This document shows positions 8,564 to 18,965 of a stretch of DNA of 42,510 bases, one piece after another. Each line of letters begins with the position of its first letter. The stretch's first letter is position 1. The notes under the pieces were generated by a model, which had not been told where the DNA came from, made no database searches, and was given only the letters and a program-made list of their open reading frames with translations. A program made the translations under genes and the position numbers. This stretch comes from JBGSST01 sp041736915 (GTDB lineage Bacteria; Bdellovibrionota; FAC87; UBA2466), in contig JBGSST010000161.1 in assembly GCA_041736915.1 (NCBI GenBank), positions 1 through 42,510 on the forward strand, written 5' to 3'.

Positions 8564-10222
8564 GTGGGCATGCCCCCGAAGACCAGTTCGTCCAAAAAAG
8601 CCAAGCCCGAAAGCGTAGAGATCATTTGGGTCCTGCGCGACGAAGCGAAAGCGGGAGAAAAGCTAATCCGCGAACGGTTCGGAGCTTTCCTCACCAAAGT
8701 GGCGGGCAGTGGTTTTCACTGCGAAATGGTCGGCACCGGCCGCGCAAAAAAGCCGGCGGCCAGCTGGTTCAACTCCACCGTTCCGAAAAACGCTCGCGCG
8801 TTACTCATCTCCGACACGGACGCCGAGTGGGTGGAGGCGCTCGTAAAAACGGCGCGCAACGAAAACAACGCCCTGCCGATCATCTTCGTGGAAGACACCA
8901 CCAACACCGCCGAGCTCTTCAAAGTAAGCACGCTGGGAGTCGACGATTTTCTAAACACGAACGACAGCCCCGAAGAGATTAAAACCCGCGTGGGGCTACG
9001 CGCCCGCCAGTCGCTCAACGCCAGCGTGGTCGAAGCGCAGCTGAAAGAGCAGTCATCGCTCATCTCGCGCAACGAGGGCATCGTAAAGAAACGCGAAGAA
9101 TTTCTAGGGATCTGCGCGCACGACATTCGCTCACCGCTGGGGCTCATCCAGTCGAGCCTCTCGCTCATTCTGAATACCGAGGCAAAAGGCGGCACTTTGC
9201 CGCCGCCGCAAATCGAGCTACTGTCGCGCGCCCGCCGTCAGACCGAGCACGCCATCAGCCTGGTGAACGATCTTTTGGATGTCATGGCCTTCGAGCAGGG
9301 CTTCAAGCCCCACTACGAGATGACCATGATTCACGACCTGCTCACCGAGTTCTACGGGGACTACAAGTTTCAGGCCGAGCAAAAGGGCGTTAGCTTCCAC
9401 TACGAGAACTCCGTGCGCCACTGGAAGGCGCTCGTCGACAAAGAGCGGGTTCGTCAGCTGCTGCAGAACCTCTTCGTGAACGCGTTGAAGTTCACCGAGT
9501 CGGGCAAGAATATCTTCCTGAACGTTGGCCCCTTCACTGGCCGGCGCAAATCCGATCCGCCGTTCCCCATGGTCGTCATCAGCATCAAAGACGAAGGTAA
9601 GGGAATGCCCGACAAGGAAATGCAGCGAATCTTCGATCGCTTCACGCAGATCAAAGACTACTCGCGCGCGGAAGGCCGGGGCTTGGGACTGACCGTGGCC
9701 AAACAGATCTCCACGCTTCACGACGGTAACATCTGGGTGCAGAGCGAAGAGGGCAAGGGCTCTACGTTTTTCGTGCTGTTCCCGCACGTCATCAGCCACG
9801 CGTTTCCCGCCGCCACTCCCGAGCGCGCCAACCGCGTGCTCATCGTGGAACCTTCGCTGGATCGCCGCGAGCAGCATTTCGAAATCCTGCAGCGCTGGGG
9901 TTACGAGATCAAATTCGTCGATAACGGCGTGGACGCCGTCACCCAAGCCTACTATCAGCGTACCGACATCGTGATCGTGACGGCGGACTGCAAGAAGCTT
10001 CCGGAGACGGAGATTCTGGCGACGCTGAAGAACGATCCGGTGGGCCGCCTGGTGCCCGTATTCCTCGGCCTAGAAAAGTCCGGCCCCAGCCCGCTCGACT
10101 ACGAAGAGTTCCCGTTCGACGGCTTCCTCGAGCTGCCTTTACTCCACAAAGACTTCGAGAAGGCGCTGGAGACGGCCAAGAAAAAGCGCATTCAGCTCGA
10201 GACCGTCATCAAAGCGGCTTGA
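8564..10222 (+). CDS. soluble histidine kinase with degenerate receiver domains at both ends
   Basis: This 552-residue protein has no membrane helix. Residues about 17-145 look like a receiver fold (LLISDTD, then LPIIFVEDT, then GVDDFL) but lack the usual switch Thr/Ser and Lys. The HisKA segment has phospho-acceptor H186 in CAHDIRSPLG. The ATPase domain has an N-box with N302 and N306, G1 DEGKGMPD (343-350) and G2 GRGLGL (371-376). A second receiver-like domain (about 424-535) starts VLIVEPSLDRR, so the acidic pair is missing. The kinase core looks intact while both receivers look non-canonical, which suggests regulation by protein contact. It starts at GTG 8564 or ATG 8570, directly behind the thioredoxin gene. 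Confidence 0.88.
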   Translation: MGMPPKTSSSKKAKPESVEIIWVLRDEAKAGEKLIRERFGAFLTKVAGSGFHCEMVGTGRAKKPAASWFNSTVPKNARALLISDTDAEWVEALVKTARNENNALPIIFVEDTTNTAELFKVSTLGVDDFLNTNDSPEEIKTRVGLRARQSLNASVVEAQLKEQSSLISRNEGIVKKREEFLGICAHDIRSPLGLIQSSLSLILNTEAKGGTLPPPQIELLSRARRQTEHAISLVNDLLDVMAFEQGFKPHYEMTMIHDLLTEFYGDYKFQAEQKGVSFHYENSVRHWKALVDKERVRQLLQNLFVNALKFTESGKNIFLNVGPFTGRRKSDPPFPMVVISIKDEGKGMPDKEMQRIFDRFTQIKDYSRAEGRGLGLTVAKQISTLHDGNIWVQSEEGKGSTFFVLFPHVISHAFPAATPERANRVLIVEPSLDRREQHFEILQRWGYEIKFVDNGVDAVTQAYYQRTDIVIVTADCKKLPETEILATLKNDPVGRLVPVFLGLEKSGPSPLDYEEFPFDGFLELPLLHKDFEKALETAKKKRIQLETVIKAA

Positions 10223-10253
10223 GGTCCGGCGCCGATACTAGCGCCCTCCCCGC

Positions 10254-11243
10254 TTAGCTTCCATCCTCAACCCACCTTTGTTCTTTAGCCGAGCGAGCGC
10301 AGTGGTTTTGGTCGTTGGCGTAGAACAAAGCACTACAGACGGCGTCGTTGTTTGCCCCGGCGGCCGCCCCGGAGATGCAAAGCGCGAAGTGTTTCGGGCG
10401 CTCCCACGGGGATTTATTGGGCGCCTTACCGCGCAAGCAGCCACTTTCCACGGCGGCCGTTGGCAGTTTTTTCTTACCCAACACAAAACCGTTGCAGAAT
10501 TGGGCGTAGGGCCGAGTCGAGGGGAAGAGCTTCTCACATTCCTCCGGAGAGGTGGCCTCGTCGAACAGGTTTCCCGCCAACCGGCACTCCTCCCGGTTGC
10601 CCTCGTAAACTTCACAGAAATCGCGCCGGCCGGAGCTGGAGGGCAGCCCATTGCTGTGCAGGCACGCAATGGCCGAGTTGGTGAATTTAATGGCGCTCAA
10701 TTCCTTCAGGCCGAGAATCTGGCGGATCACGGCACTGCAATCTTGCACGCTTTTTTGGGAGCTCAGAAATTTCTGGTACGCCGAGGATAGGCAGTTGAGA
10801 TGGGAACTAGAGCCGGCCGCGCCCAGATCTTCGCACCGGTTCGTAAGCTCCGCAAAAGTGGTTTCCGCCGGCCAATTCATGACTTTGTCGTAAGCCGCCC
10901 GGGCGCGGTTGGCCGTGTACCTACGGTAATAGTCTTTGAGAATCGGTTGGAATGTTATTAGCGCCAGAAGCAAAGCCACGATCCCGGATACCCATTTTTT
11001 CTTTCTAAGCTGCGCCGCCGCCACGTAGCCCATGCTTCCCGTCCACGCCGCTATGGCCCAACACATGGCTAAGGCGAACGGCCCCCACTCCTTCCGCATG
11101 CTGGGGTCGAAGTAGAAGATGCCGGCGGCAGCAACCGCGAGCGCCACCAGGAAACCGAGAATACGATTTAGTGTGTCGCGAGTCCGGAAAAAGATAACCG
11201 ACCAGATGAAAATGGCGAGGGCGAGAAGGGTGAAGAAGTTCAT
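10254..11243 (-). CDS. four-helix membrane protein with Cys-rich periplasmic domain
   Basis: This is an unrecognised 329-residue protein. Four membrane helices lie at about 1-19, 28-46, 53-78 and 83-102. Positive loops after helix 1 (RTRDTLNR) and helix 3 (LRKKKW) place them in the cytoplasm, which puts the C-terminal domain in the periplasm. That domain (about 105-329) contains twelve cysteines spread along its length, an even number that fits six disulfides. Such a pattern suggests a rigid extracytoplasmic binding or structural module. It is transcribed towards the kinase gene and away from nothing obvious; the ndk terminator lies immediately upstream. The function is unknown. Confidence 0.75.
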   Translation of the reverse strand: MNFFTLLALAIFIWSVIFFRTRDTLNRILGFLVALAVAAAGIFYFDPSMRKEWGPFALAMCWAIAAWTGSMGYVAAAQLRKKKWVSGIVALLLALITFQPILKDYYRRYTANRARAAYDKVMNWPAETTFAELTNRCEDLGAAGSSSHLNCLSSAYQKFLSSQKSVQDCSAVIRQILGLKELSAIKFTNSAIACLHSNGLPSSSGRRDFCEVYEGNREECRLAGNLFDEATSPEECEKLFPSTRPYAQFCNGFVLGKKKLPTAAVESGCLRGKAPNKSPWERPKHFALCISGAAAGANNDAVCSALFYANDQNHCARSAKEQRWVEDGS

Positions 11244-11266
11244 TCGAATATTGTCCCACAGCGGGC

Positions 11267-11296
11267 AAAAAAAAAGCGGGACCGAATCGGCCCCGC
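11267..11296 (-). terminator. Rho-independent terminator of the icd-ndk operon
   Basis: In the minus-strand RNA, GCGGGGCCG pairs with CGGTCCCGC around an ATT loop, including one G-U pair, and nine U residues follow (plus-strand A-run 11267-11275). It lies 28 bases past the ndk stop and closes the minus-strand operon before the Cys-rich membrane protein gene. Confidence 0.9.
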
Positions 11297-11323
11297 CTTT
11301 CTCAAACCTGGTTGGTTACCGGC

Positions 11324-11734
11324 TTACTTCAGTTCGCCTTCGAAGAAGAACTTCAGCTCGCGTTCGGCCGAGGCCGCGCTGTCCGAACCGTGCACGCTGT
11401 TGGCTTCGAGGCTTTCGCCGTAAAGCTTGCGGACCGTACCCGGAGCGGCTTTCGCCGGATCCGTCGCGCCCATGAGCTTGCGCCAGGCATCGACCGCGCC
11501 TTCGCGCTCGAACGCCAGCAACAGCACCGGGCCGCTCGTCATGAAAGAGACCAGCGAGCCAAAGAACGGACGTTCTTTGTGTTCGCCGTAGAAGCCTTCG
11601 GCTTCACCCTTCGAGATCGTCTTCATCTTGGCGCCGATGACCTTGAAGCCATCGTCTTCCACCATGGTCAAAATCTTACCGATCTTGTTTCCCTTAACCG
11701 CGTTGGGCTTAATAATTGCGAAAGTTTTTTCCAC
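11324..11734 (-). CDS. ndk: nucleoside diphosphate kinase
   Basis: This 136-residue enzyme transfers the gamma phosphate between nucleoside tri- and diphosphates. It begins with the family signature MEKTFAIIKPNAV and carries the catalytic histidine H115 in NSVHGSDS, with K9 also in place. The length is close to the usual 140 residues. It follows sucD by 22 bases and is the last gene before a strong terminator, so it is expressed with the TCA genes. Succinyl-CoA synthetase and Ndk together can interconvert ATP and GTP pools, which makes the pairing sensible. Confidence 0.97.
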   Translation of the reverse strand: MEKTFAIIKPNAVKGNKIGKILTMVEDDGFKVIGAKMKTISKGEAEGFYGEHKERPFFGSLVSFMTSGPVLLLAFEREGAVDAWRKLMGATDPAKAAPGTVRKLYGESLEANSVHGSDSAASAERELKFFFEGELK

Positions 11735-11756
11735 TGTATCTACTCCTATTAAAAAA

Positions 11757-13791
<2,035 letters not shown>

Positions 13792-13795
<4 letters not shown>

Positions 13796-14736
13796 ACCAT
13801 TCCTTGGCTTTCCATCGTCTCGACGAGGCCTTTGACCGCGTCTGCCGATTTCTTGAGCATGGTTTTTTCGGTCTCGTTGAGCTCGAGCTCCACGACTTTT
13901 TCAACGCCTTTTGAGCCCAGCTTGGCCAGCACGCCGACGAACAGGTTCTTGTAACCGTACTCGCCATTCAGCTCGACCGCGCAGGGAAGTACGCGCTTCT
14001 TGTCGCGTACGATCGATTCCACCATCGCCACCACCGACGCCGCCGGAGCGTAGAACGCCGAGCCAGTCTTTAGGTAGTTCACGATCTCGAGGCCACCGTT
14101 CTTGGTGCGCTCGACGATCTGGTCGATCTTTTCCTGCGAAAGGAGCGCCGTCAGCGGCGCGCCGCCGATGGAGCAGAAGCGGGTCATCGGCACCATCGTG
14201 TCGCCGTGGCCGCCGTACACGAAGCCGTGCACGTCTTCGACGGAAACGTTCGCGGCTTCCGCCACGAAGGTCTTGAAGCGGGCGGTGTCCAGAACGCCGG
14301 CCATGCCGATCACGCGCTCACGGGGAAAGCCCGAAGCCTTCTTACAGACGTACGCCATCGCGTCGAGCGGGTTCGAGACTACGATGAGAATCGCGTTCGG
14401 CGAGGCTTTGCACACCTTCTGCGTTACCTCACTCACGATCTTCGCGTTGGTTTTCAACAGATCGTCGCGGCTCATGCCCGGCTTACGCGGAATACCCGCG
14501 GTGATAACGACAACGTCCGACCCTTCGGTGTCCGCGTAGTCATTGGTGCCGGTAATGCGAAGGTCGAAACCTTCCACCGGACCGGACTGGAGCAAGTCCA
14601 GCGCCTTACCCTGCGGAATGCCCTCGGCGATATCGACGAGAACGACGTCACCCAGCTCTTTGGACGCAATCCAATGAGCGGAGGTGGCACCTACGTTGCC
14701 CGATCCTACGATAGTAATCTTTGCCCGTTTCATCAC
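13792..14736 (-). CDS. mdh: malate dehydrogenase (LDH-like type)
   Basis: The 314-residue enzyme oxidises malate to oxaloacetate with NAD. The Rossmann motif GSGNVGATSA is at 11-20, followed by an acidic D35 in VLVDIAEG, which favours NAD. The substrate loop IPRKPGMSRDDLL supplies R84 and R90, the arginine pattern of malate rather than lactate dehydrogenases. R153 and catalytic H177 (GGHGDTM) are present. It lies 15 bases after icd and overlaps sucC by 4 bases. Confidence 0.97.
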
Positions 14737-14751
14737 GATGAAATCCCTTTC

Positions 14752-15975
14752 TTACTTTCCGAAGTTGTTGATCATGGCCTGCGCGAACTCGGAGCATTTC
14801 AGCTCTTTCGCGCCGGTCATCTGACGGGCGAAATCGTACGTCACCGTCTTGTCGTTAATGGTTTTTTGGAGCGACTTGATGATGAGGTCGGCCGGTTCCT
14901 GCCAGCCCATGTACTCGAACATGAGCACGCCGGAGAGGATGACCGAGCCCGGGTTCACCTTGTCCTGGCCCGCGTACTTCGGAGCCGTACCGTGGGTCGC
15001 TTCGAAAACCGCGTACTGGTCGCTGATGTTGGCGCCGGGCGCGATGCCCAAGCCGCCGACCTGCGCCGTCAAAGCATCCGACAGGTAGTCGCCGTTTAGG
15101 TTCGAGGTCGCAATCACCGAGTACTCTTCGGGACGGAGCAGAACCTGCTGGAACATGCTGTCCGCGATGCGGTCTTTGATCACGATCTTGCCCGACGGCG
15201 CCTTGCCGTTGTGCTTTTCCCAAACTTCGTCTTCCGAAATGGTGACGTCGCCGAACTCGGCCTTGGCCAATTCGTAACCCCATTCCTTGAAGGCACCTTC
15301 GGTGAATTTCATGATGTTGCCCTTGTGCACGAGGGTCACGCTGGGCAGGTTCTTTTTGATCGCGTACTGAATCGCCATGCGAACCAAACGCTTCGTGCCG
15401 AACTCGCTCATCGGCTTGATGCCGATACCGGAGTTGGCGCGAATCTTGGTTTTCATCGTGGTGTTCAAGAAGTCGATGACCTGGTTGGCCTCGGTCGTTC
15501 CGGCCTTCCACTCAAAACCGGCGTAAACGTCTTCGGTGTTTTCACGGAAGATGCACATGTCGACTTTTTCCGGAGCCTTCATCGGGGTGGGAACGCCGGC
15601 GAAGTACTTCACGGGACGAACGCACGAGTAAAGATCCAGCAGCTTGCGGAGCGCTACGTTCAGCGAGCGGATGCCGCCGCCTACCGGAGTGCTCAGGGGG
15701 CCCTTGATGGCCACGTGGTGGTCTTTGATGATGTCGAGGGTTTCGTCCGGCAACCAGTTGCCCGTGGCCTTGAACGACTTCTCGCCCGCCGCAACTTCTT
15801 TCCACACGATCGATTTCTTGCCCTGGTAGGCGTGCTTTACGGCCGCATCGAAAACCATCTGCGACGCTTTCCAGATGTCAGGACCTGTTCCGTCCCCCTC
15901 GATGAAGGGAATAACCGGATGGTCGGGAACCTGGATTTCGTTCTTGGCGTTGAAGGTGATTTTTTGTCCGGACAT
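14752..15975 (-). CDS. icd: isocitrate dehydrogenase (NADP-type, E. coli-like)
   Basis: The enzyme decarboxylates isocitrate to 2-oxoglutarate. It resembles the E. coli-type homodimeric NADP enzyme: the substrate loop STPVGGGIRSLNVALRK includes the regulatory Ser, and FRENTEDVYAGFEW, KDRIADSMFQ and the coenzyme-binding region GTAPKYAGQDKVNPGSVILS are all present. I prefer ATG 15975 (407 residues) over GTG 15981 because the GAGG ribosome site then has normal spacing. It is the first gene of icd-mdh-sucC-sucD-ndk, driven by the promoter at 16031-16058. Confidence 0.96.
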   Translation of the reverse strand: MSGQKITFNAKNEIQVPDHPVIPFIEGDGTGPDIWKASQMVFDAAVKHAYQGKKSIVWKEVAAGEKSFKATGNWLPDETLDIIKDHHVAIKGPLSTPVGGGIRSLNVALRKLLDLYSCVRPVKYFAGVPTPMKAPEKVDMCIFRENTEDVYAGFEWKAGTTEANQVIDFLNTTMKTKIRANSGIGIKPMSEFGTKRLVRMAIQYAIKKNLPSVTLVHKGNIMKFTEGAFKEWGYELAKAEFGDVTISEDEVWEKHNGKAPSGKIVIKDRIADSMFQQVLLRPEEYSVIATSNLNGDYLSDALTAQVGGLGIAPGANISDQYAVFEATHGTAPKYAGQDKVNPGSVILSGVLMFEYMGWQEPADLIIKSLQKTINDKTVTYDFARQMTGAKELKCSEFAQAMINNFGK

Positions 15976-16030
15976 GGGCACCTCGGAAGACAGGGGTTGG
16001 TTCTGAAATATGACTGAAAACGCGAGTGAG

Positions 16031-16058
16031 ATTATTGGCTTGGACGCGGTATTGTCAA
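16031..16058 (-). promoter_or_regulatory. sigma70-type promoter of icd operon
   Basis: On the minus strand, a perfect -35 TTGACA (16053-16058) is followed after 16 bases by AATAAT (16031-16036), five of six matches to the -10 consensus. It lies about 55 bases before the icd start. This is the best promoter match in the window. Confidence 0.72.
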
Positions 16059-16119
16059 CGAATGGCTGGGCCTGGACGTTGCCCGGAAAGGCTTTCTGGC
16101 CAAGGGTTGGCGGGAGGGT

Positions 16120-16149
16120 TTGACCGAGCGGGGGGCCTAACGGAATAAT
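16120..16149 (+). promoter_or_regulatory. sigma70-type promoter of the HtrA-like gene
   Basis: TTGACC (16120-16125) and AATAAT (16144-16149) are separated by 18 bases, ending about 21 bases before ATG 16171. The leader would be very short and contain the GGAG ribosome site. It is divergent from the icd promoter in the same 195-base gap. Confidence 0.55.
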
Positions 16150-16170
16150 CCCCGGAACGGAGAATGACGC

Positions 16171-17241
16171 ATGAAATTAATCTTGGCCGCCCTGGCGCTG
16201 TTTTCGCTATCTGGTTTCGGCCGTGCTCTGCTGCCCGACGAGCAAAACAACGTCGATATCTACCGCAAGGTGAATCCGGCCGTGGTCAACATCACCACCG
16301 TCACGTTGCGCCGCGACTTCTTTTTCGACGTCATCCCGCAGCAAGGAATGGGGTCCGGAGCCATCATCGACCCCAACGGTTACATCCTCACTAACCACCA
16401 CGTGATCGGTCAGGCGCAAGAAGTTGAGGTCACGCTTTGGGACAAGTCGGTCTATCCCGCCAAGGTCGTGGGGCTCGACCCGGACTCGGACTTGGCCATC
16501 ATCAAGATCGCGCCGCAAAAGGGTAAGACGTTTACGGCCATCGAGTACGGGGTGGGGTCGGAGCTTTTGGTCGGACAAAAGGTGTTGGCGATCGGCAATC
16601 CCTTCGGCCTCGGCGGCTCGTTGAGTGTCGGCGTCATCAGCCAGCTCGGCCGCGACATTCGCGCGCAGACCAAGCGGCTCATCAAAGACGTGATTCAAAC
16701 CGACGCCGCGATCAATCCCGGCAATAGCGGCGGGCCGTTGCTCGACAGCGCGGGCAAACTCATCGGCGTGAACGCCCAGATTTTTTCGAACAGCGGCGGC
16801 AGCGAAGGAATCGGCTTCGCCATTTCCGTGGAGACGGTGAAAAAGATTGTGCCCCAGCTGGTTCAGTTCGGCCAGGTGCTGCGCCCGGAGTTGGGGTTGA
16901 ACGGGGTAGGTCTGAGCGATGCTTTGCTGCAGGCGCTGGGAATCAACGCCAGCAGCGGCGTGATGGTGATGGAACTCGACCCGCGCGGCATTGCCGCCAA
17001 GGCGGGTTTACGTCAGGCCGATCGCGAATTGATTTTGGGCTTCCGTCGCATTCCGGTGGGCGGCGATATCATCACGCAGGTCGACAATACCCCGGTGATG
17101 ACGATGACGGACATACTCGACGCGATCTCCGACAAGAAGTTCGGCGATACCGTCACGTTTCACATCATTCGCGGCAAAATCAAGCGCACGGTTCCGTTGA
17201 AGCTCACGCAGCCCATTCGCGCCAAGGGCAAAAGCCTTTAG
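16171..17241 (+). CDS. HtrA/Deg-family periplasmic serine protease
   Basis: The 356-residue protein has a signal peptide (about 1-19), a trypsin-like domain and one PDZ domain (about 235-345). The catalytic triad is visible: H77 in TNHHVIG, D107 in DPDSDLAII and S186 in INPGNSGGPL. The loop IGNPFGLGGSLSVGVIS matches the oxyanion region of Deg proteases. A single PDZ and this length make it DegS-like in architecture, but the cleavable signal peptide suggests a soluble periplasmic quality-control protease. It has its own promoter and ends with a 4-base stop overlap with the convergent next gene. Confidence 0.95.
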   Translation: MKLILAALALFSLSGFGRALLPDEQNNVDIYRKVNPAVVNITTVTLRRDFFFDVIPQQGMGSGAIIDPNGYILTNHHVIGQAQEVEVTLWDKSVYPAKVVGLDPDSDLAIIKIAPQKGKTFTAIEYGVGSELLVGQKVLAIGNPFGLGGSLSVGVISQLGRDIRAQTKRLIKDVIQTDAAINPGNSGGPLLDSAGKLIGVNAQIFSNSGGSEGIGFAISVETVKKIVPQLVQFGQVLRPELGLNGVGLSDALLQALGINASSGVMVMELDPRGIAAKAGLRQADRELILGFRRIPVGGDIITQVDNTPVMTMTDILDAISDKKFGDTVTFHIIRGKIKRTVPLKLTQPIRAKGKSL

Positions 17242-18959
17242 CGTTTCTTTAGTGGCGCGTTCATGATCTTTTCCATGAGCCACTGCTCGTTGCCGGCGAT
17301 GCCTTTGTTGAGCTTGGGCAGGTTCACGATGATCTGTTCCTGACCGCCCAGAAATTTGCGTACGGCTTTTTGCGGTAACAGGAAAAAACTTTTGAGCCCG
17401 TGCATCTGTTTGTCGAAAGCCGAGCAGGTTTCTTTGATCTTCCCGCCCGTGAAGCGGTTGGCGAGCTCGCCGGCCATTTCGATCGCCACGGGCTCGTGGG
17501 TGGGATCGGCCAAGGGCAAGCCGACGAAACGTTCGAGCGACAGGCCGGCCGTATAACGATTCTCGTTTAGCTTCTTGCCGAGCTCTTTCTGCGCCACCTG
17601 GGTGCCGAGCGCGAGGCCGTAGTCGACAAAGTCTTTTGCCTGGTAAGACTGCTGAAGCATGCGCCGGGCTTGCATGATGCCCTCGAGCGCCGCCTTTGCT
17701 TTGTACGTGAGGCTCACGAGCTTCTGCGTTTCGTGCGCCCATTTAGCGCCTAAGCCCGCTTTCCCCAGCACGGGCAGAATACCGATCAACGACAGCGTCA
17801 CGCTCATGAAATCGGGATCTCCCGACTTCATCTCGCGATACAGACAGTATCCCGCACCGAGGGCCGAACACAGTGGGCTCGGGTCGACGAGCCCCGCGAT
17901 ATCGAGCCCCATCTGAATCGACAGCTCGAGAATCTCCACGTTTAGCTTCTTCAGATCATCCGACGAACGCTGGATCTCTTTGCGCTGCACTTGCATGCGC
18001 TCGCCGACCGAAGCTTTGAGCTTCTCCATCGTTTCCGAATTATTGGCGAGAATCACCGCTTCGGCGATGCGGGCCACTTTCGGATTCGGACTATTGCGTA
18101 AGGCGGTGGACAACATGGAGAGGATCGGCGGCGAGGTCGGCGACTCTTTCCACTTAGTGAACAACGCCGTCACCTGACGCTCGCCAAAGTGGCGGGCCAG
18201 CGGCTGCAAAAGATAACTTTCGGCTTCGCCGAGACCCCGCTTTTCCACGTCGACGAGAAAACTGTTCAGCCACTCTTCGCGTGCTTCGGGGTCGAGGCTA
18301 TCGAGCGTTTTGGCGTAGCCCGCGACCACGTTCAGTAAACTGGGCGGAATCTTGGTAGCGTCGGTTAGCTTTTTCTTCGTTTTCCTGACTTCGCTATCGA
18401 TCGTGCTGTCTAGCCACTTCAACGCGTGGTCTTTCATGGACTGCGCGAGCACACCGGGGCGCTTGGCCGGATGGTTGTCCGGCAGAAATGGCGTCATCTC
18501 TCCCACCAGCTGGAGCAGCTCTCCGGATTCCGCTCCGGGGAAATCAATGAAGCTTTGGTCGTAGGCCTTGATCGCGGTATCGAACACGCGGCCCGCGAGC
18601 GACTTATCGCGCGAGGCCGCGTCGCGCAAAAATTCCCGCACCATCGCGCTGGTGCCGGCGTGGAAGTGGGAGGGCGAGATTAGCACTCCGGCTAGCTTCT
18701 GTAGAAAATCGCCGTCGATGTCAGCCGTACTCGCGGCGGGACAGGCCTGCTGAGTCACCGGCCGGTAGGTGGTGACTCCGGGAGGTGACCCGGGCAGTGG
18801 GGGCAGCCGGCGCAAACCGTGATCGCGCGGTCCCGTGGGTCCGAACATTCCCGAAGGCCCTATGGGTACGGGCTCCGGAGGGTACGTCGGCGGGGTTTGG
18901 GGATTTTCGGCGTAAAGCAATCCGCCGAGCAGAAACAGGGAAAGTAGTAGGCGGATCAT
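17238..18959 (-). CDS. large secreted protein of unknown function, Pro-rich N-terminus
   Basis: This 573-residue protein has a signal peptide (about 1-17, ending LLYA) followed by a Pro/Gly-rich segment (about 18-65) and then a long helix-rich body. I recognise no family. A moderately hydrophobic region at about 345-410 (VTLSLIGILPVLGKAGLGAKWA) could contact membranes. It follows the signal-peptide-bearing methyltransferase gene by only 6 bases, so both are probably made together and exported. The shared export suggests a joint job outside the cytoplasm, but nothing in the sequence says what. Confidence 0.75.
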   Translation of the reverse strand: MIRLLLSLFLLGGLLYAENPQTPPTYPPEPVPIGPSGMFGPTGPRDHGLRRLPPLPGSPPGVTTYRPVTQQACPAASTADIDGDFLQKLAGVLISPSHFHAGTSAMVREFLRDAASRDKSLAGRVFDTAIKAYDQSFIDFPGAESGELLQLVGEMTPFLPDNHPAKRPGVLAQSMKDHALKWLDSTIDSEVRKTKKKLTDATKIPPSLLNVVAGYAKTLDSLDPEAREEWLNSFLVDVEKRGLGEAESYLLQPLARHFGERQVTALFTKWKESPTSPPILSMLSTALRNSPNPKVARIAEAVILANNSETMEKLKASVGERMQVQRKEIQRSSDDLKKLNVEILELSIQMGLDIAGLVDPSPLCSALGAGYCLYREMKSGDPDFMSVTLSLIGILPVLGKAGLGAKWAHETQKLVSLTYKAKAALEGIMQARRMLQQSYQAKDFVDYGLALGTQVAQKELGKKLNENRYTAGLSLERFVGLPLADPTHEPVAIEMAGELANRFTGGKIKETCSAFDKQMHGLKSFFLLPQKAVRKFLGGQEQIIVNLPKLNKGIAGNEQWLMEKIMNAPLKKR

Positions 18960-18965
18960 TTCGCG

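Noticed and set aside
14206..15099. 297-residue plus-strand frame over mdh and icd
   Set aside because: Antisense to two well-conserved enzymes; shadow only.
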